Assembly (NCBI RefSeq): GCF_037975245.1
Contig: NC_092571.1
Location: 19,302,917-19,366,916 of the forward strand
DNA length: 64,000 nt
DNA from: Apostichopus japonicus
Lineage: Eukaryota; Echinodermata; Holothuroidea; Aspidochirotida; Stichopodidae
Direction of reading: 5' to 3'
A program made the position numbers and the translations under genes. Position 1 is the first letter of the stretch, and each line of letters begins with the position of its first letter. The notes under the pieces are model-generated. The model searched no databases, was not told the DNA's origin, and was given only the letters and a program-made list of their open reading frames with translations. Positions 13,001-22,425 of this stretch are shown here, piece by piece.

Positions 13001-14560
13001 GAAGTTCTTGAATCAGACTCAGTATATTTCCAGCAGCATATCTTTTGTAGAATGGATAATATTCATACAAAATCTGATTTTCTCGTCTCGATTTGATTGA
13101 AAAATATTCAAAAGCTGGATCAGTAAAAGTATTGTGTGTCCCATTCGTTTCATAACTGGGTTAGGTACAAAAAATGGTGATGGAAGTTTTATCAAGCATT
13201 AATTGAATGCAGCCACAATTCTATTGTAGTCAAAAACCTATCATCGTAAACAGAACTTTGATTTAATTTTGATATTTTTGATACAGATTGCCCGCAAGTG
13301 ATTTGCATCCAGCCAGTCACAAGAACCCACGACATTGATGAGTTACGCTTGGAATTACATGATAGGTTGGATGTCCTAAAGAAGATGGAAGATGGTAAAA
13401 TAAATCTTGTTTTGTCTTCGTTTTAGCTATCTAAAACTTTCATAATTAACAAGCTTTGTTTTTAAGTTTCCTTTTCTCAGCAGCTAAACCTACTAACGAT
13501 GCCTTGTCTTCGGTAGGTATCTTCGTTGTCAACCGTTTTCTAATTTGCATGTTCTTAGACATGAGTCGTTTTCCAAAATTTCAGTAAAATTGTTCTGCAT
13601 GGTTTGGCAAACTGGACTGAATCATGAAAACAAAGAGAATTCTATATTTTAGGAGTTAATGATTTGGATTGCATTCTCCTGAATCAATGAAAATGAGTAA
13701 GCAATGCTGTTTCAGTTTGGTTAAAATGTTTTGGGCAAGATTGGGCAATATTTGGTGTCCCTTTTGGCATTTGATGGTGCATGAGTACCCACTCATCTTA
13801 AGGCTTGTTATGGTCCTCAGGTGGTAGGCTGTCAAGTTAGGTCTGTCAAACTATTTCAACAGTGTTTTTGCATTGGATTGGTTTCTCAAGTATCATTATG
13901 TACAGGCTCAAAGCAATATCCCATTAGTGACAAATTCTCAGAATGTTTTCAGAATTAAGGAATGTGCTGCTGTAATTTTCTAAAATGGTTTTATTCTAAA
14001 AATTAGTGCATGTGATTATGTTACATCAGTGAACTCCTGTTGCATTGAAAATACATGCATGGACTTCAGTTGGGTAGCAGGAGAGGTGTGAGGAAGGGGG
14101 GTAGGGGAGAAATTGATTGTACTGAATCTATGGACGATTGAACCTTGAACCTAATGGTATGTGGCATGTAAAAGAAGGCTTGGATGGTTAAATTATTGTA
14201 GTTGAGCATTTACAGGTCAAGGATGAAATTAATTGTATTGAATGCATAAGTGTGAAAGTGAGTATTCATCCTGTTTATGTTGAAAAGTAATACCAAATCT
14301 TCTAGCATGTTAATTCCTGCTTGTAAAGCATATGCAGTGACTCAGGACCCTGGTAAAAGCATACAAGATTAAAAATGGTTATATTTGAATTTATTTTAGG
14401 TTGGTTGGAGGGACGTAGACAAAGAGATGGGAAAGTTGGTTGGTTTCATCAAAGACACGTTGAAGAGATAGAGACAGACCACACCAGGGCTCGACTACTT
14501 AAACAACGACACAGGATGGGAGAGCAAAGCGACGAGGAAACCTATTTTGGCGTAGTCTAA
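906..14560 (+). CDS. Ephexin-type Rho guanine-nucleotide exchange factor (DH-PH-SH3), 3' part of the gene
   Basis: Exons 906-1066, 2111-2260, 3371-3497, 4005-4073, 5111-5206, 5859-6022, 6261-6452, 12381-12460, 13287-13394 and 14400-14560 join in frame to 1,308 nt (435 residues plus TAA); every junction is GT-AG with matching phase. Residues 1-201 form a DH domain, starting close to its N-terminus (TSEHSYL at 9-15) and carrying the hallmark QRITRLPLLM at 136-145. Residues ~202-335 are a PH domain ending with the conserved helix Trp (W326). Residues ~350-406 are an SH3 domain (GW at 383-384). DH-PH followed by a C-terminal SH3 is the ephexin subfamily (NGEF, ARHGEF5, 16, 19, 26). Known members load GTP onto Rho-family GTPases and control actin at the plasma membrane. 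The N-terminal exons are upstream of the window. Which vertebrate member is orthologous cannot be decided by eye. Confidence 0.93.
1590..1877 (-). mobile_element. tRNA-derived SINE
   Basis: On the minus strand the element starts near 1877 with a tRNA-like head. A box-A-like tggtcaagtggttaag lies at 1869-1854 and a perfect B box GGTTCGAGCCC at 1825-1815. These are followed by a non-tRNA body containing ttgtgtccttgggcaaggca. It lies antisense in intron 1067-2110. The 3' limit near 1590 is approximate. It cannot be a working tRNA because the fold breaks after the T arm. Confidence 0.75.
2111..2260 (+). CDS. RhoGEF exon b: DH domain
   Basis: Acceptor cttttacag ends at 2110 and donor gtaagt starts at 2261. 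The first base completes Arg54. The exon reads LYDDIEAYHD, then a helix ending in FDCYIGYC, matching the ephexin pattern of a Y-x-x-YC segment in the middle of the DH domain. Confidence 0.92.
3371..3497 (+). CDS. RhoGEF exon c: DH domain with QRITRLPLLM
   Basis: Acceptor tttatcag ends at 3370 and donor gtaact starts at 3498. It encodes residues 105-146, with the most conserved DH motif (SFLMLPFQRITRLPLLMK) at its end. It leaves in phase 0. Confidence 0.94.
4005..4073 (+). CDS. RhoGEF exon d: DH domain, short helix
   Basis: A 69-nt exon between acceptor atttttcag and donor gtaagt, phase 0 at both ends. It encodes 23 residues beginning AVVNRSSSDLAIEA. Ephexins have a comparable helix before the conserved VxxCN segment. 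Confidence 0.88.
4248..4345 (-). mobile_element. SINE 3'-tail fragment (V-SINE-like)
   Basis: Read on the minus strand, it runs from attgtaaagggctcttgaac through gcgctatataaat to an ATT/ATA-rich microsatellite end at 4248-4265. This order (GTAAAGsGCT, GCGCTATATAAAT, then ATTn) is the known tail of V-SINE-type elements in fish and marine invertebrates. Only the tail is seen; no tRNA head is present. Confidence 0.5.
4339..4615. repeat. Diverged direct duplication, two ~110-bp copies 167 bp apart
   Basis: Copies at about 4339-4445 and 4506-4615 share aaaatgacaaaacc near the start and aatattaatataaaaa in the middle, with many substitutions. They follow the SINE tail in RhoGEF intron 4074-5110. 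Confidence 0.65.
4710..4795. repeat. TA-rich microsatellite
   Basis: Imperfect (TA)n with aaagatatatata interruptions, in RhoGEF intron 4074-5110. Confidence 0.8.
5111..5206 (+). CDS. RhoGEF exon e: end of DH domain
   Basis: A 96-nt exon between acceptor tttgtttag and donor gttggt, phase 0 at both ends. It encodes LVHECNNSAKRMEDCKDL and the linker to the PH domain. The L-V-x-x-CN-x-x-A-x-RME pattern is the closing helix of ephexin-type DH domains. Confidence 0.9.
5859..6022 (+). CDS. RhoGEF exon f: start of PH domain
   Basis: Acceptor ttattttag ends at 5858 and donor gtaaat starts at 6023. It encodes a very basic segment (KKK, GKKKISIKKK) and the strand KVFIIATTEKVIIAKEK. In most DH-PH proteins this strand pair carries a FLFND-like motif; here that core reads IIATTE. 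Confidence 0.88.
6261..6452 (+). CDS. RhoGEF exon g: middle of PH domain
   Basis: Acceptor aactttag ends at 6260 and donor gtgagt starts at 6453. It encodes residues ~257-319 plus two bases, including FRVTFLENN and ending LCTQN. The last ~65 bases and the first intron bases resemble the unit of the minisatellite that fills the next intron. Confidence 0.9.
6529..12230 (+). repeat. 103-bp minisatellite, about 53 copies, filling a RhoGEF intron
   Basis: The unit opens gtactcagaataagttagta and contains ctacattgctggtagggtaa and cataatacctggagtactaa. Its period is 103 bp (for example 6627 to 6730), or 104 where cattcccatgtg replaces catttcaagtg. Copies from 6529 to about 12024 are near-identical; 12025-12230 holds decayed copies. 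Subtypes differ at accgg/gctgg, tggag/tgtag, aactac/agctac and actaaac/acttaac. In one orientation every unit has a consensus-like 5' splice site tagg|gtaagt. The array is bounded by exons 6261-6452 and 12381-12460. Confidence 0.97.
12381..12460 (+). CDS. RhoGEF exon h: PH C-terminal helix
   Basis: Acceptor catgcccag ends at 12380 and donor gtaagt starts at 12461. The first base completes Glu320, followed by SDKERWLQAL, the conserved PH helix with its Trp (W326). It follows a 5.9-kb intron filled with repeats, and the reading frame carries across it. Confidence 0.92.
13287..13394 (+). CDS. RhoGEF exon i: linker and first half of SH3
   Basis: Acceptor gatacag ends at 13286 and donor gtaaaa starts at 13395. 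It encodes CPQVICIQPVTRTHDIDEL and then RLELHDRLDVLKKMED, the DELxLxxxDxLxVL half of an SH3 fold. The usual ALYDY segment is replaced by IQPVTR. Confidence 0.9.
13481..13512 (+). other. Possible alternative cassette exon in the SH3-splitting intron
   Basis: A strong acceptor (tttccttttctcag) ends at 13480 and a donor gtaggt starts at 13513, bounding 32 nt with no stop in the required frame (AAKPTNDALSS). Because 32 is not a multiple of three, inclusion would shift the last exon into a frame that ends about 24 codons later and cuts off half of the SH3. Predicted from splice signals only. Confidence 0.25.
14400..14560 (+). CDS. RhoGEF terminal exon: second half of SH3 and C-terminus
   Basis: Acceptor ttattttag ends at 14399; the stop codon TAA is at 14558-14560. 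It encodes GWLEGRRQRDGKVGWFHQRH, then an Arg/Lys-rich tail ending in ETYFGVV. The conserved Pro and Tyr of the SH3 ligand face (usual FPxxYV) are His399 and His402. The tail is not a canonical PDZ ligand, unlike the ETxV ends known from some vertebrate ephexins. Confidence 0.93.
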
Positions 14561-14822
14561 ATTAAATAAAAGTCCTGTGAAAACGTCTTTGGTGAAACAA
14601 GCAAAGTGATTGGAACAGAAATTTTTCAGAAGTACCATTACATAACATTCTATATGACAACGTTGTAATGATGTGGGTTGTTTGTTATGTCACATTAATT
14701 CCTACCCATGTTATAAGCTCCCAGTCTAAAAAGGTTTCAAATCCAGGTTTTCCTCGAAACTGACAGCCTTAGCTGTCTGGATTCTGACCACTGATGTTGC
14801 AGTCCAGTTGATCTAGAATAAA
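14561..14822 (+). other. Start of the RhoGEF 3' untranslated region, with polyadenylation signals
   Basis: AATAAA occurs at 14565-14570, five bases after the stop codon, and again at 14817-14822. The first would leave almost no 3' UTR, so the second or a later signal is more likely to be used. The true transcript end cannot be fixed from sequence alone. Confidence 0.45.
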
Positions 14823-17800
14823 CATTAAGGCCATTCACTAAGTTTGCCATTGGATTGTCTCTGATGGAGAATGACATATGTCATTTACAGTGGGTTAAGC
14901 CTCTGATATCAAAAGAGATTACAGCTGAATATTACCAACAGGATGAAGTAAGTAAAGTAGCAGGTTCAAAGTGCAATTTGTGATCAAATTTAACAGGTTT
15001 AGGTATGATCATGCTCAAAACAAAGCCAAACTTTCATTTGAACCCACTCCCTTGCAAGATAGCAAATGAAGTTTCTCTTTAGCCCGTTGTAATTCGGCTA
15101 TCAAATTCAACTTTTTTTCTTTTAAGTGTTAGAAGAAATTGTTTTACTACGCTTAGTAGCCAGATGTACACGTTGGGATTGCTCAAAGCATTCCACCTCA
15201 CGTTAGGTGGCAAAATAGACTGCAACTTTTGAGTCGTCCTTAACTTGGTTTGCAATTTTGTAGCCCACATATATATTCCCGACTGGACAACAATTGTGAC
15301 AATGACCCTCACTTTCATCTATTTCATTTCTTTGAATACCACTGCTATTATCAGCCTTACTGTAACTTGAGTGTTAAATTGCTTATCAAAATTGAGAAAT
15401 AAGGAAAAAGGTGTTCAAAATATGTAATATAATTATGTATGATATAATTTACTTCATGAAGAGAGATGACAAGAGCGAGAAAGAAAGATTTTCGCTTGCA
15501 GGCTCGTCAAACTCATAATTGATATGAACATTTTACGAGAGTGGACATTTGAACCTTTGACAACTTTTCTCCTCGTTGCAACAACAGTGTAGTTTGACAT
15601 AAAGCAAAAAGGTCTTGTTTATTTGATCAGATGAAAGATATGAAACAGGGTTACCTGTCGTTAAATATGCTTCAAGTGATTTGAAATCCTTCTCGATGGT
15701 TTGTTTATAACCATAATCAAGACAGCCTGGCATGTATCAGTTTTCAGTCAGTGATGAATAATTCCTTTCTGGACTCGATGAGAAGTCGTAACATTAAAGT
15801 GTAAAAAATCCTGTTACATCTCCGCAGTGGTGGTTTGAAATGGTTCACCGATCTTTAAGACAGCCAAAAAATGAACTGTGTTGGAATGAATTCCTTTATA
15901 ACATATACTGTATCATGTTAGGTCACATTTCACTGCATATGGAAGTGTTTTACTATGTCATGTCCATTGTCGGTGAGTTGACTTTACCAGTAACAATATT
16001 ATATTCTTGCACAATCCAAACAAGTGCATTCCTAAAGTAGCAATGCATACAAGCACCACTGGAGATGTTCCCAAGAAACGTAGACAAGCTTAAGTGGCCA
16101 AATAATTTTTCTTTTTAATATTCCACCTCCATCAAGCATGTATTATCTAGGGCATCAAAATTTTGTTTGTGAAAATGTTTGTGTATTTCCTGACAGTACC
16201 TTGATTTACATTATGATTTTGTACCTAAAATTGGCCTAGAAATAGTTTTTGCATAGTTTGATTGCCAAGTTTTTGGAAATTAAGCTAAAACTGTTTATGC
16301 AAAATAAGGTCACAAATTGATCAGACCATGACAGATTTCTGTATCGAATGATTGTTAATTGTCTAATAATTAAGATTAATAAGTTAATAATTCATTATTC
16401 CATCCTATACCTGAAATTTTCATAAATATATATGACGGTTCTGCTTGGGCCAGGACAATAACAGAGTTACAATTCACATCAATTGATTCCTGTCTATAGG
16501 GCACTACAAAGTAAAGAATGTAAGATTTCTTTTAGTGTACATGTTTATTTTATAGCATTGTAGTTGTAAGGGCTGTGGATCATTCAGTGATTACCCAGCT
16601 CTGGTTCATACTATGTATCACTCTGATTGGGGTTCACTTTGCACAGTTTGGGGATATGTTCATGTTAATCAGCTTGTAACCAAACTAATCAATCTTGAAT
16701 TAATTGTTACAGGATGTGTCCAAAATATAGAAATTATTTATTAACTATTTGCCCCAGCCTTGGAAAGAGAGGCTCATTGCGTCTATGGGACCGTACGTCT
16801 TCCATTAAGAGAAAATTAAGAGGAAAATACATATAAATATCTATATATATATAGATATACATGTATAAAATGAATAAATTTTATCAGATTTTTCCTTGTA
16901 CAGGAATGAGGCTGATAGTGCTCACAATTGATGCGAAATTAATTCTGCAGAAGATACCTTCAAGAATGGAGTTAGTAATGTACCATCCTCATAGAGAACC
17001 CCACTTACTTAAATTGTTATTATAAATCAACTGCCTTACTAGTTAGCAAATTATGGGTAATTTAAATTAAATTCTAGAAAAAGAAAGAAAGAGACAGTTT
17101 TTCATCCTCATGTCTCGATTAGCTTTTAAGGATGTAATTTTCTCTTCCATTTTCCTTTCTTTCGTGGTTCGATATATTTTGCTAACAAATACCCTGCTTT
17201 TGTTGAATAGCTCTCAAAGAGGGTTGATACAGAATTGTGTATGAATCGTTGCATTTTAATAAGCATGAACATGTAAATTAGGCTCTGTAATTTATTCGTA
17301 ACTATTTTTGATCATTGACAAAAGGAGGAGAGGAATAACGATCAAGGCAAGAAAGGATGCTGTCGACTTATCTGCGTTCAGTTTTGAAAATCCTTTTTCC
17401 GTGCGATTATTTTCCTCACCATGTGACCTCATTTTGAATCTGCAAAAGCCAAGTTTTCATGTATTTTGTTGGTAATTTTCTTATCCACTCAAAGTTTATA
17501 AGATGCTATTTAGTTTAAGACACATGGTAAGCTATATGTATTCCTGCGTGGGGATGTCGGAGTTAGGTCACTTTGTGAGGTGAAAAACGAATAATATGAG
17601 AGAATTTGATTGCAGAAGGGATCGTAAATTCTCAAGGGTAAGACTACTCAAAAGTCCTTCTATTCAAAAGGGTCTTGTCTGAGATTCCCTTGGGATCTAA
17701 AAACAGATTTCTTTTAGGAATTTTAAGAAGAGAAGATATGGTGGGAATTTGATGAGCATGTGTGACTTGCAACAAATTTCATAAAATATTTAAGAATATC

Positions 17801-18344
17801 CTGTTGATTAGGAGCAATTTCATATCTTTCAATGTATCTGGTGTAATATCTGTATTTAAAGTGTTGTTTCATGGACATTGAGGCAGTTTAGATTTGTATT
17901 TTTTTTATTTTATTAAAATCTTGTAAATATGTACAAAGAAGGATTAAAAACAAGTTTATATTTTGAAGAAATGTCAAAGACATTTGATATTACATAATCA
18001 CTACAGTACTGCTTGTAATATATAAGATAATATGCATTTACTCAGAAAATGTTTAAAGTTACTCAATATCTTCCAAAGGTTTTTTTTCTCTTTCAACTGT
18101 AAAGTATCTTTCCAAAAACTGGTTGGTTGTTGAGGTCAGTTTTGGCTTCAATGATGGGAATCTGTGCCAATAAAAAAGGAAGCTAAATATAGGTTACTTT
18201 CATTAATGTATTTTGATTTTGTTCTAGTTATGGGTTCTTACTTGGAAGGCATTATAAACAAATAAATAGAGGGAAAGAAAAGAACAAACACGCAGAAAGT
18301 AATAAGAAGAAAGGAAACAACAACGGACCTACATTGTAGCCAGT
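14823..18344. other. 3' flank or long 3' UTR of RhoGEF; no gene seen
   Basis: AT-rich DNA without a convincing exon, RNA gene or mobile element on either strand. Part may be transcribed as 3' UTR. A small TA palindrome lies at about 16838-16862. Confidence 0.5.
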
Positions 18345-18557
18345 AATGTTGTATGGGAAACGACAGTAATGTTGTATGGGAAACGACAGTTATGTTGTAT
18401 GGGAAACGACATTAATGTTGTATGGGAAACGGCAGTAATGTTGTATGGGAAACGACAGCAATGTTGTATGGAAAGTACATTAATGTTGTATGGGAGACGA
18501 CAGTAATGTTATATGGGAATCAACAGTTATGTTGTATGGGAAACGACAGTAATGTTG
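18345..18557. repeat. 23-bp tandem repeat, about 9 copies
   Basis: Copies start at 18345, 18368, 18391, 18414, 18437, 18460, 18482, 18505 and 18528, with the core aatgttgtatgggaaacgac. One unit is a base short. Confidence 0.95.
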
Positions 18558-18674
18558 AAGGTGGATTCATCTGCTTCCAAATCTTAAAAAAAAAAACAAT
18601 GCCACCATTTTGCATATGAGCATTGTCAATCAAAGACAATTGTGCCAATACCAGAAGGGTAAACACCCTTCTAA

Positions 18675-18732
18675 TAGACCCTCTGTTAGACCCTCTATTA
18701 GACCCTCTGTTAGACCCTCTATTGGACCCTCT
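18675..18732. repeat. 12-bp tandem repeat, about 5 copies
   Basis: Alternating tagaccctctgt and tagaccctctat units. They create spurious LDPL and RGSN repeats in open frames on the two strands. Confidence 0.92.
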
Positions 18733-21399
18733 CACGGTCCCTGGCCATCATTTTGAAACCAACACTGAGAACTGGACAACCTTATTTGTCTTACTTCTGG
18801 CTCAAAGCCTTGCTTGCTTAAATATTCCAACAGGAAGTGGTTCTCTCCAGGACATACTGCAGTTTTTTTGTTTACTTTATTGCTAATTCATGAGGTACCA
18901 GCAAGGATTTTATAAACTTCATGCATAATTTTCTGAGTTTCCTCACAAAGAAGACCTTCAGTTATGAATTAAAAATATCAAAATTGTGTATTATTGTTTA
19001 ATTGAAAGGAAACTGCCAAAAACTTGTCCATCATGGGTAATATACAAATTAAGCCCCGAAAGCTGCTTCAAGGTACCAGGGTTAGCTCGTGTAACGTATG
19101 ATGATACAGTAGTCAAATGCAGTAAATTATATATTTCTGAGAGAGAGAGAGGTGGAGAGAGACTTCTAAGAGATATATACTTGTCTTTCACTTCTCTTTG
19201 ATTTCATTTCATGACTTTGATGCAAACAAAAGTGCCTGCAGATATATCTTTTGTCCAACGTTTTTTAACAAATAATAAAATAATGTTTTATAATTGTACA
19301 GAGCAATAGTATATGATATGTTAATTAAACTGTACTGTTTGCTTTAGTATATAGAATGTTCATCGAAGATTGAAGCGGTGTTTTTAGATATTAACTTAGT
19401 ATTGGAAATATATTTCTCAACATTAAAATACCTTTGTGATACAGGGTAGTAAAATACCTCGAAGATTGTTGGCTTCATGAGCCATGTTGATAGAATATTT
19501 CAAGTGTTAATTCAGTGATATAACAAAATATGTTTATTCTTCTACAAATTTATAAAATTTTAGTATTGTCACATCCTCCCAAGTGGAATTTAAAACACGA
19601 TGCGTGGTTTTTCAAGGAAACAAAAGATTACAAAATGTTAATAAACTTCAGATGTTTATTTTCTTTTTCATGAATCTTTCATCAGCAAAACATTTCTTTC
19701 ATTAAATCTTCAAAAAATGTAGAGAACCGTTTACACTTTATTGTCAAACTTATGGAATGTTGTCATTCAACATCTATTACAGTTTGTTTAGAAGTGGTTG
19801 AAAAAATATATTGAATTTTACTAGTGAATACTTTATACATGAAAAAATATGCTATATATACAATTTTCATATACTCGGACGTAAAGAATTCTCTACAGTT
19901 ATATCTTAGTATATTCTCTATTACTAATAAATTTCACATTTCATGGCCTAAAGCAGGGATGGGCCGGCCACTTTGTATGGTGGAAAAAGCACGGCACCGG
20001 AAGAGGCTGGTTAGGGGGTTGGTGGGGGGGGGGGGGTGGCAATTGGCGGGTAAAACATTCATTAAGCTTTGTTTTGTTGTTGTTAAATTCAGTTGGTTTC
20101 GTAATTTTAAGTGTAATTGTATACAGATGTACTTTCACGTAAAATGCTAAAAGAGCTGTTTTTATGTATGTATCTGTCATAAAAGTATTTTTTACACTGC
20201 AAATCTTATCTAAGTATGCAATTGTCGATGCAATGGCTTGTAATCATTGGTACCAAAAGGGTAATAACAAAACCTTTGAGTAATTGTCCATTTTTCTTGT
20301 CTTTATCTTAATTTTCTGGGTAAGTTATTGGGTCAGGAAAGAGGGGGGGGGGGAAGCGTCGTATGATGTAAAAATATGTCATATTTTACTAATCTGGGAA
20401 GGATACATTGACCTAAACTGACTAAAAACCACCAACTATAGTTACATTATTGTCTATCCTCCACCTCCCTATCTATATCCTCTCCCCTTCCCTCTCCCCC
20501 TCCCCTCCTGTCCCCCAAAACAGATACCAAACAATGATCTGAAAGGTCGAGGAGAGAAAACTTTGGAACAAACAAGTGAAACGCCACGATATCATGCCTT
20601 GCGAACCCCTTTTCAAACCCATTTCATAGCCTCTACTCCCATACCCTTCCATCAGCCCATGTCGTCTGCTATACATGTCGAATGTTCGAGTGTGTGAGTG
20701 GAAAAAGAAAAACCATAACCAGTCCACATGACTAAACACGTGACAACAAGGCCTACAATAAATGCCTGTTCTTTTGATTTAACAACCACGATACACGTCC
20801 TACTTGTTGGAACGACGTCCTTATTCCATCTTCACTCTTTGCGACAGCATGTAAAATCATGATTTTTTTTCCTGAACAAAACGAGAAATTTGTGTCAAGG
20901 TTTGCATCTGACTCATGTTCTCCCGCAGGTTTGTAACTAATTAAGTTTGGGCATTTTGTTTATCTATAAGACACTCCTGTTGTTTTGTTAAAGGTACGTA
21001 TTTGACATCTCAGAAAAGAATAAGATATTGATAAGTCGTAATTAAATTTGATCCTTCGCTAATCTAACATACCTGAACTTTTAACAATTATCAAATTATG
21101 TCATTCAATCGTGGTTATTTACAGTAATTTAATCAAAGAATGCTTTCAATGTACCACGTGTCATCATCCTGTTCGATAATCCTTGCTTAGACGAAAGGTT
21201 AATCCTTAAATTGATTAATTGAAGCGGAAAAAAAATTGCTAAATTTTAAGAAGTTCATCACGGAAACTTTTTCCCTGACTGCATTAAGTTAACAATAGAT
21301 ACACATGCTGATATCTTCAGGAAAGTTTCAATTGAAATGGACTATGCAAGCAATAAGATGAATGTTTGCTTTCGTAGAAATGTTCGAATCACGCCTTCG
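18733..21399. other. Intergenic DNA, no gene seen
   Basis: Contains a GA tract (19139-19161), a poly-G tract (about 20022-20036) following a possible transposon end (cagggatgggc near 19953), a second poly-G tract (about 20342-20353) and a pyrimidine-rich stretch (20458-20518). No exon with supporting splice signals or conserved motif was found. Confidence 0.5.
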
Positions 21400-21407
21400 T
21401 GACGTCA
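21400..21407. promoter_or_regulatory. CRE palindrome TGACGTCA
   Basis: Exact CREB/ATF consensus, about 730 bp upstream of the TATA box at 22129. Function is inferred from the motif only. Confidence 0.4.
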
Positions 21408-21712
21408 GAAGTAAAATACTTCCGATTTGAATGTAAAACGCTTTCAACAAAATTGAACAGCTAAATTCAGTATCCATAATATGTTTTTTTTTTTGGTGTG
21501 TTTTGATGTCATAGTTACCTTTGAAGGTAAGCTGAAGAAACACTTTTTCCTCTCCTCTTTGAATGTATAACTTGAGTGAAACATGACTAAGCGATTAAAC
21601 TGAAAGGAGAATTAAAAAGGAAAATAAAAGAATGTTGCACCTGCGTTTCTGTATAGAAAAAGAGGGCACGCAGTTCCGTGATAGACAAGCATTCCTTCTG
21701 ACCGTCCTTCTG

Positions 21713-21720
21713 TGACGTCA
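21713..21720. promoter_or_regulatory. CRE palindrome TGACGTCA
   Basis: Second exact CREB/ATF consensus, about 410 bp upstream of the TATA box at 22129. Two exact sites within 320 bp upstream of a promoter are more suggestive than one. Confidence 0.45.
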
Positions 21721-22128
21721 ATCGAAGAATTTTACCAGAGCATTAAGAATGAAGTATACATCGTTCCGGTAACAGAGAAGTCAAAATGAAGATAGGTAGG
21801 ACTCCCCCAAAACACTTGGAACTATCTGCTCTATATACTTCCCTTTTGCTGTTACGTTGAGAAGCACTTCCCGCCTTGTTGAAAAGCAGACGACATCGCC
21901 AATGTATTCTCATTTCGAGTTCACCTCATGCTCGTTAGTATCGTAAATGGATCGTGTCCTGTTCAAATCATTACGAATGCGAATGGTCCGTAGTTGAGTA
22001 CTACCGTTAGTGACTAATAAGGGCGACCTCTCGCCCTTTTTGTGAAATTCTATCACCATTTCTAGCGACTTCCTGCAAACTTTTCTCCACAAACTTCAAA
22101 GGCGGGAAAGCTGTCGTATCGTGGCTAG

Positions 22129-22137
22129 TATATAAAA
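22129..22137 (+). promoter_or_regulatory. TATA box of the secreted-protein gene
   Basis: TATATAAAA, with transcription expected to start about 30 bases downstream (near 22160). The ATG follows at 22326. The ~165-base leader is purine-rich and repeats acaaaaggagt. Spacing and the downstream signal-peptide exon support a real promoter. Confidence 0.6.
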
Positions 22138-22325
22138 GCGTCTCAGGCTAATACAACCGGGAGCAATTCCAGAGAGGCTTTTACAGAGAAAAGATTATTT
22201 CTTTTGGAGGTGACAAAACAAAAGGAGTTAAAAAAACAAAAGGAGTAAGAAACAAAAGAAAGAAAAAACTAAACCAAACGCAATTGGAATCATTTGAAGG
22301 GCACCAGACGCGAATTAAGTAAGCC

Positions 22326-22425
22326 ATGGAATTTGGCTCAAAAATTATGGTTTTAGCAACATCTTTACTTGTATGTTTAATCGTAGCCTCAACACAGGGA
22401 GAGCTTTCCCAGAGGAGGATATCAA
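22326..22425 (+). CDS. First coding exon of an unidentified secreted protein (signal peptide)
   Basis: ATG in a strong context (aagccATGg) opens 33 codons: MEFGSKIMVLATSLLVCLIV then ASTQGELSQRRIS. This is a classical signal peptide: Lys in the n-region, hydrophobic core at residues 8-20, and likely cleavage after Thr23 or Gly25. It is followed by a dibasic RR at residues 30-31. A consensus donor GTAAGT begins at 22426, leaving in phase 1, as is common for secreted proteins. With TATA box and leader this is a convincing first exon. RR could be a prohormone-convertase site, which would fit a neuropeptide or hormone precursor, but that is inference. The family is not recognised and downstream exons are not securely placed. 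Confidence 0.65.

Noticed and set aside
14550-14560. C-terminal PDZ ligand on the RhoGEF
   Set aside because: The last four residues (FGVV) have Gly at the -2 position and fit no standard PDZ class.
18422-18735. Frames with VVWETT or RGSN/LDPL repeats
   Set aside because: They are produced by the 23-bp and 12-bp tandem arrays.
19953-20040. Possible hAT end (cagggatgggc) with following poly-G
   Set aside because: No partner end or target duplication found within several kilobases.
22021-22036. Hairpin GGGCGA-CCTC-TCGCCC followed by T-run, like a bacterial terminator
   Set aside because: This is animal nuclear DNA and the hairpin sits upstream of a TATA box; rho-independent terminators do not apply.
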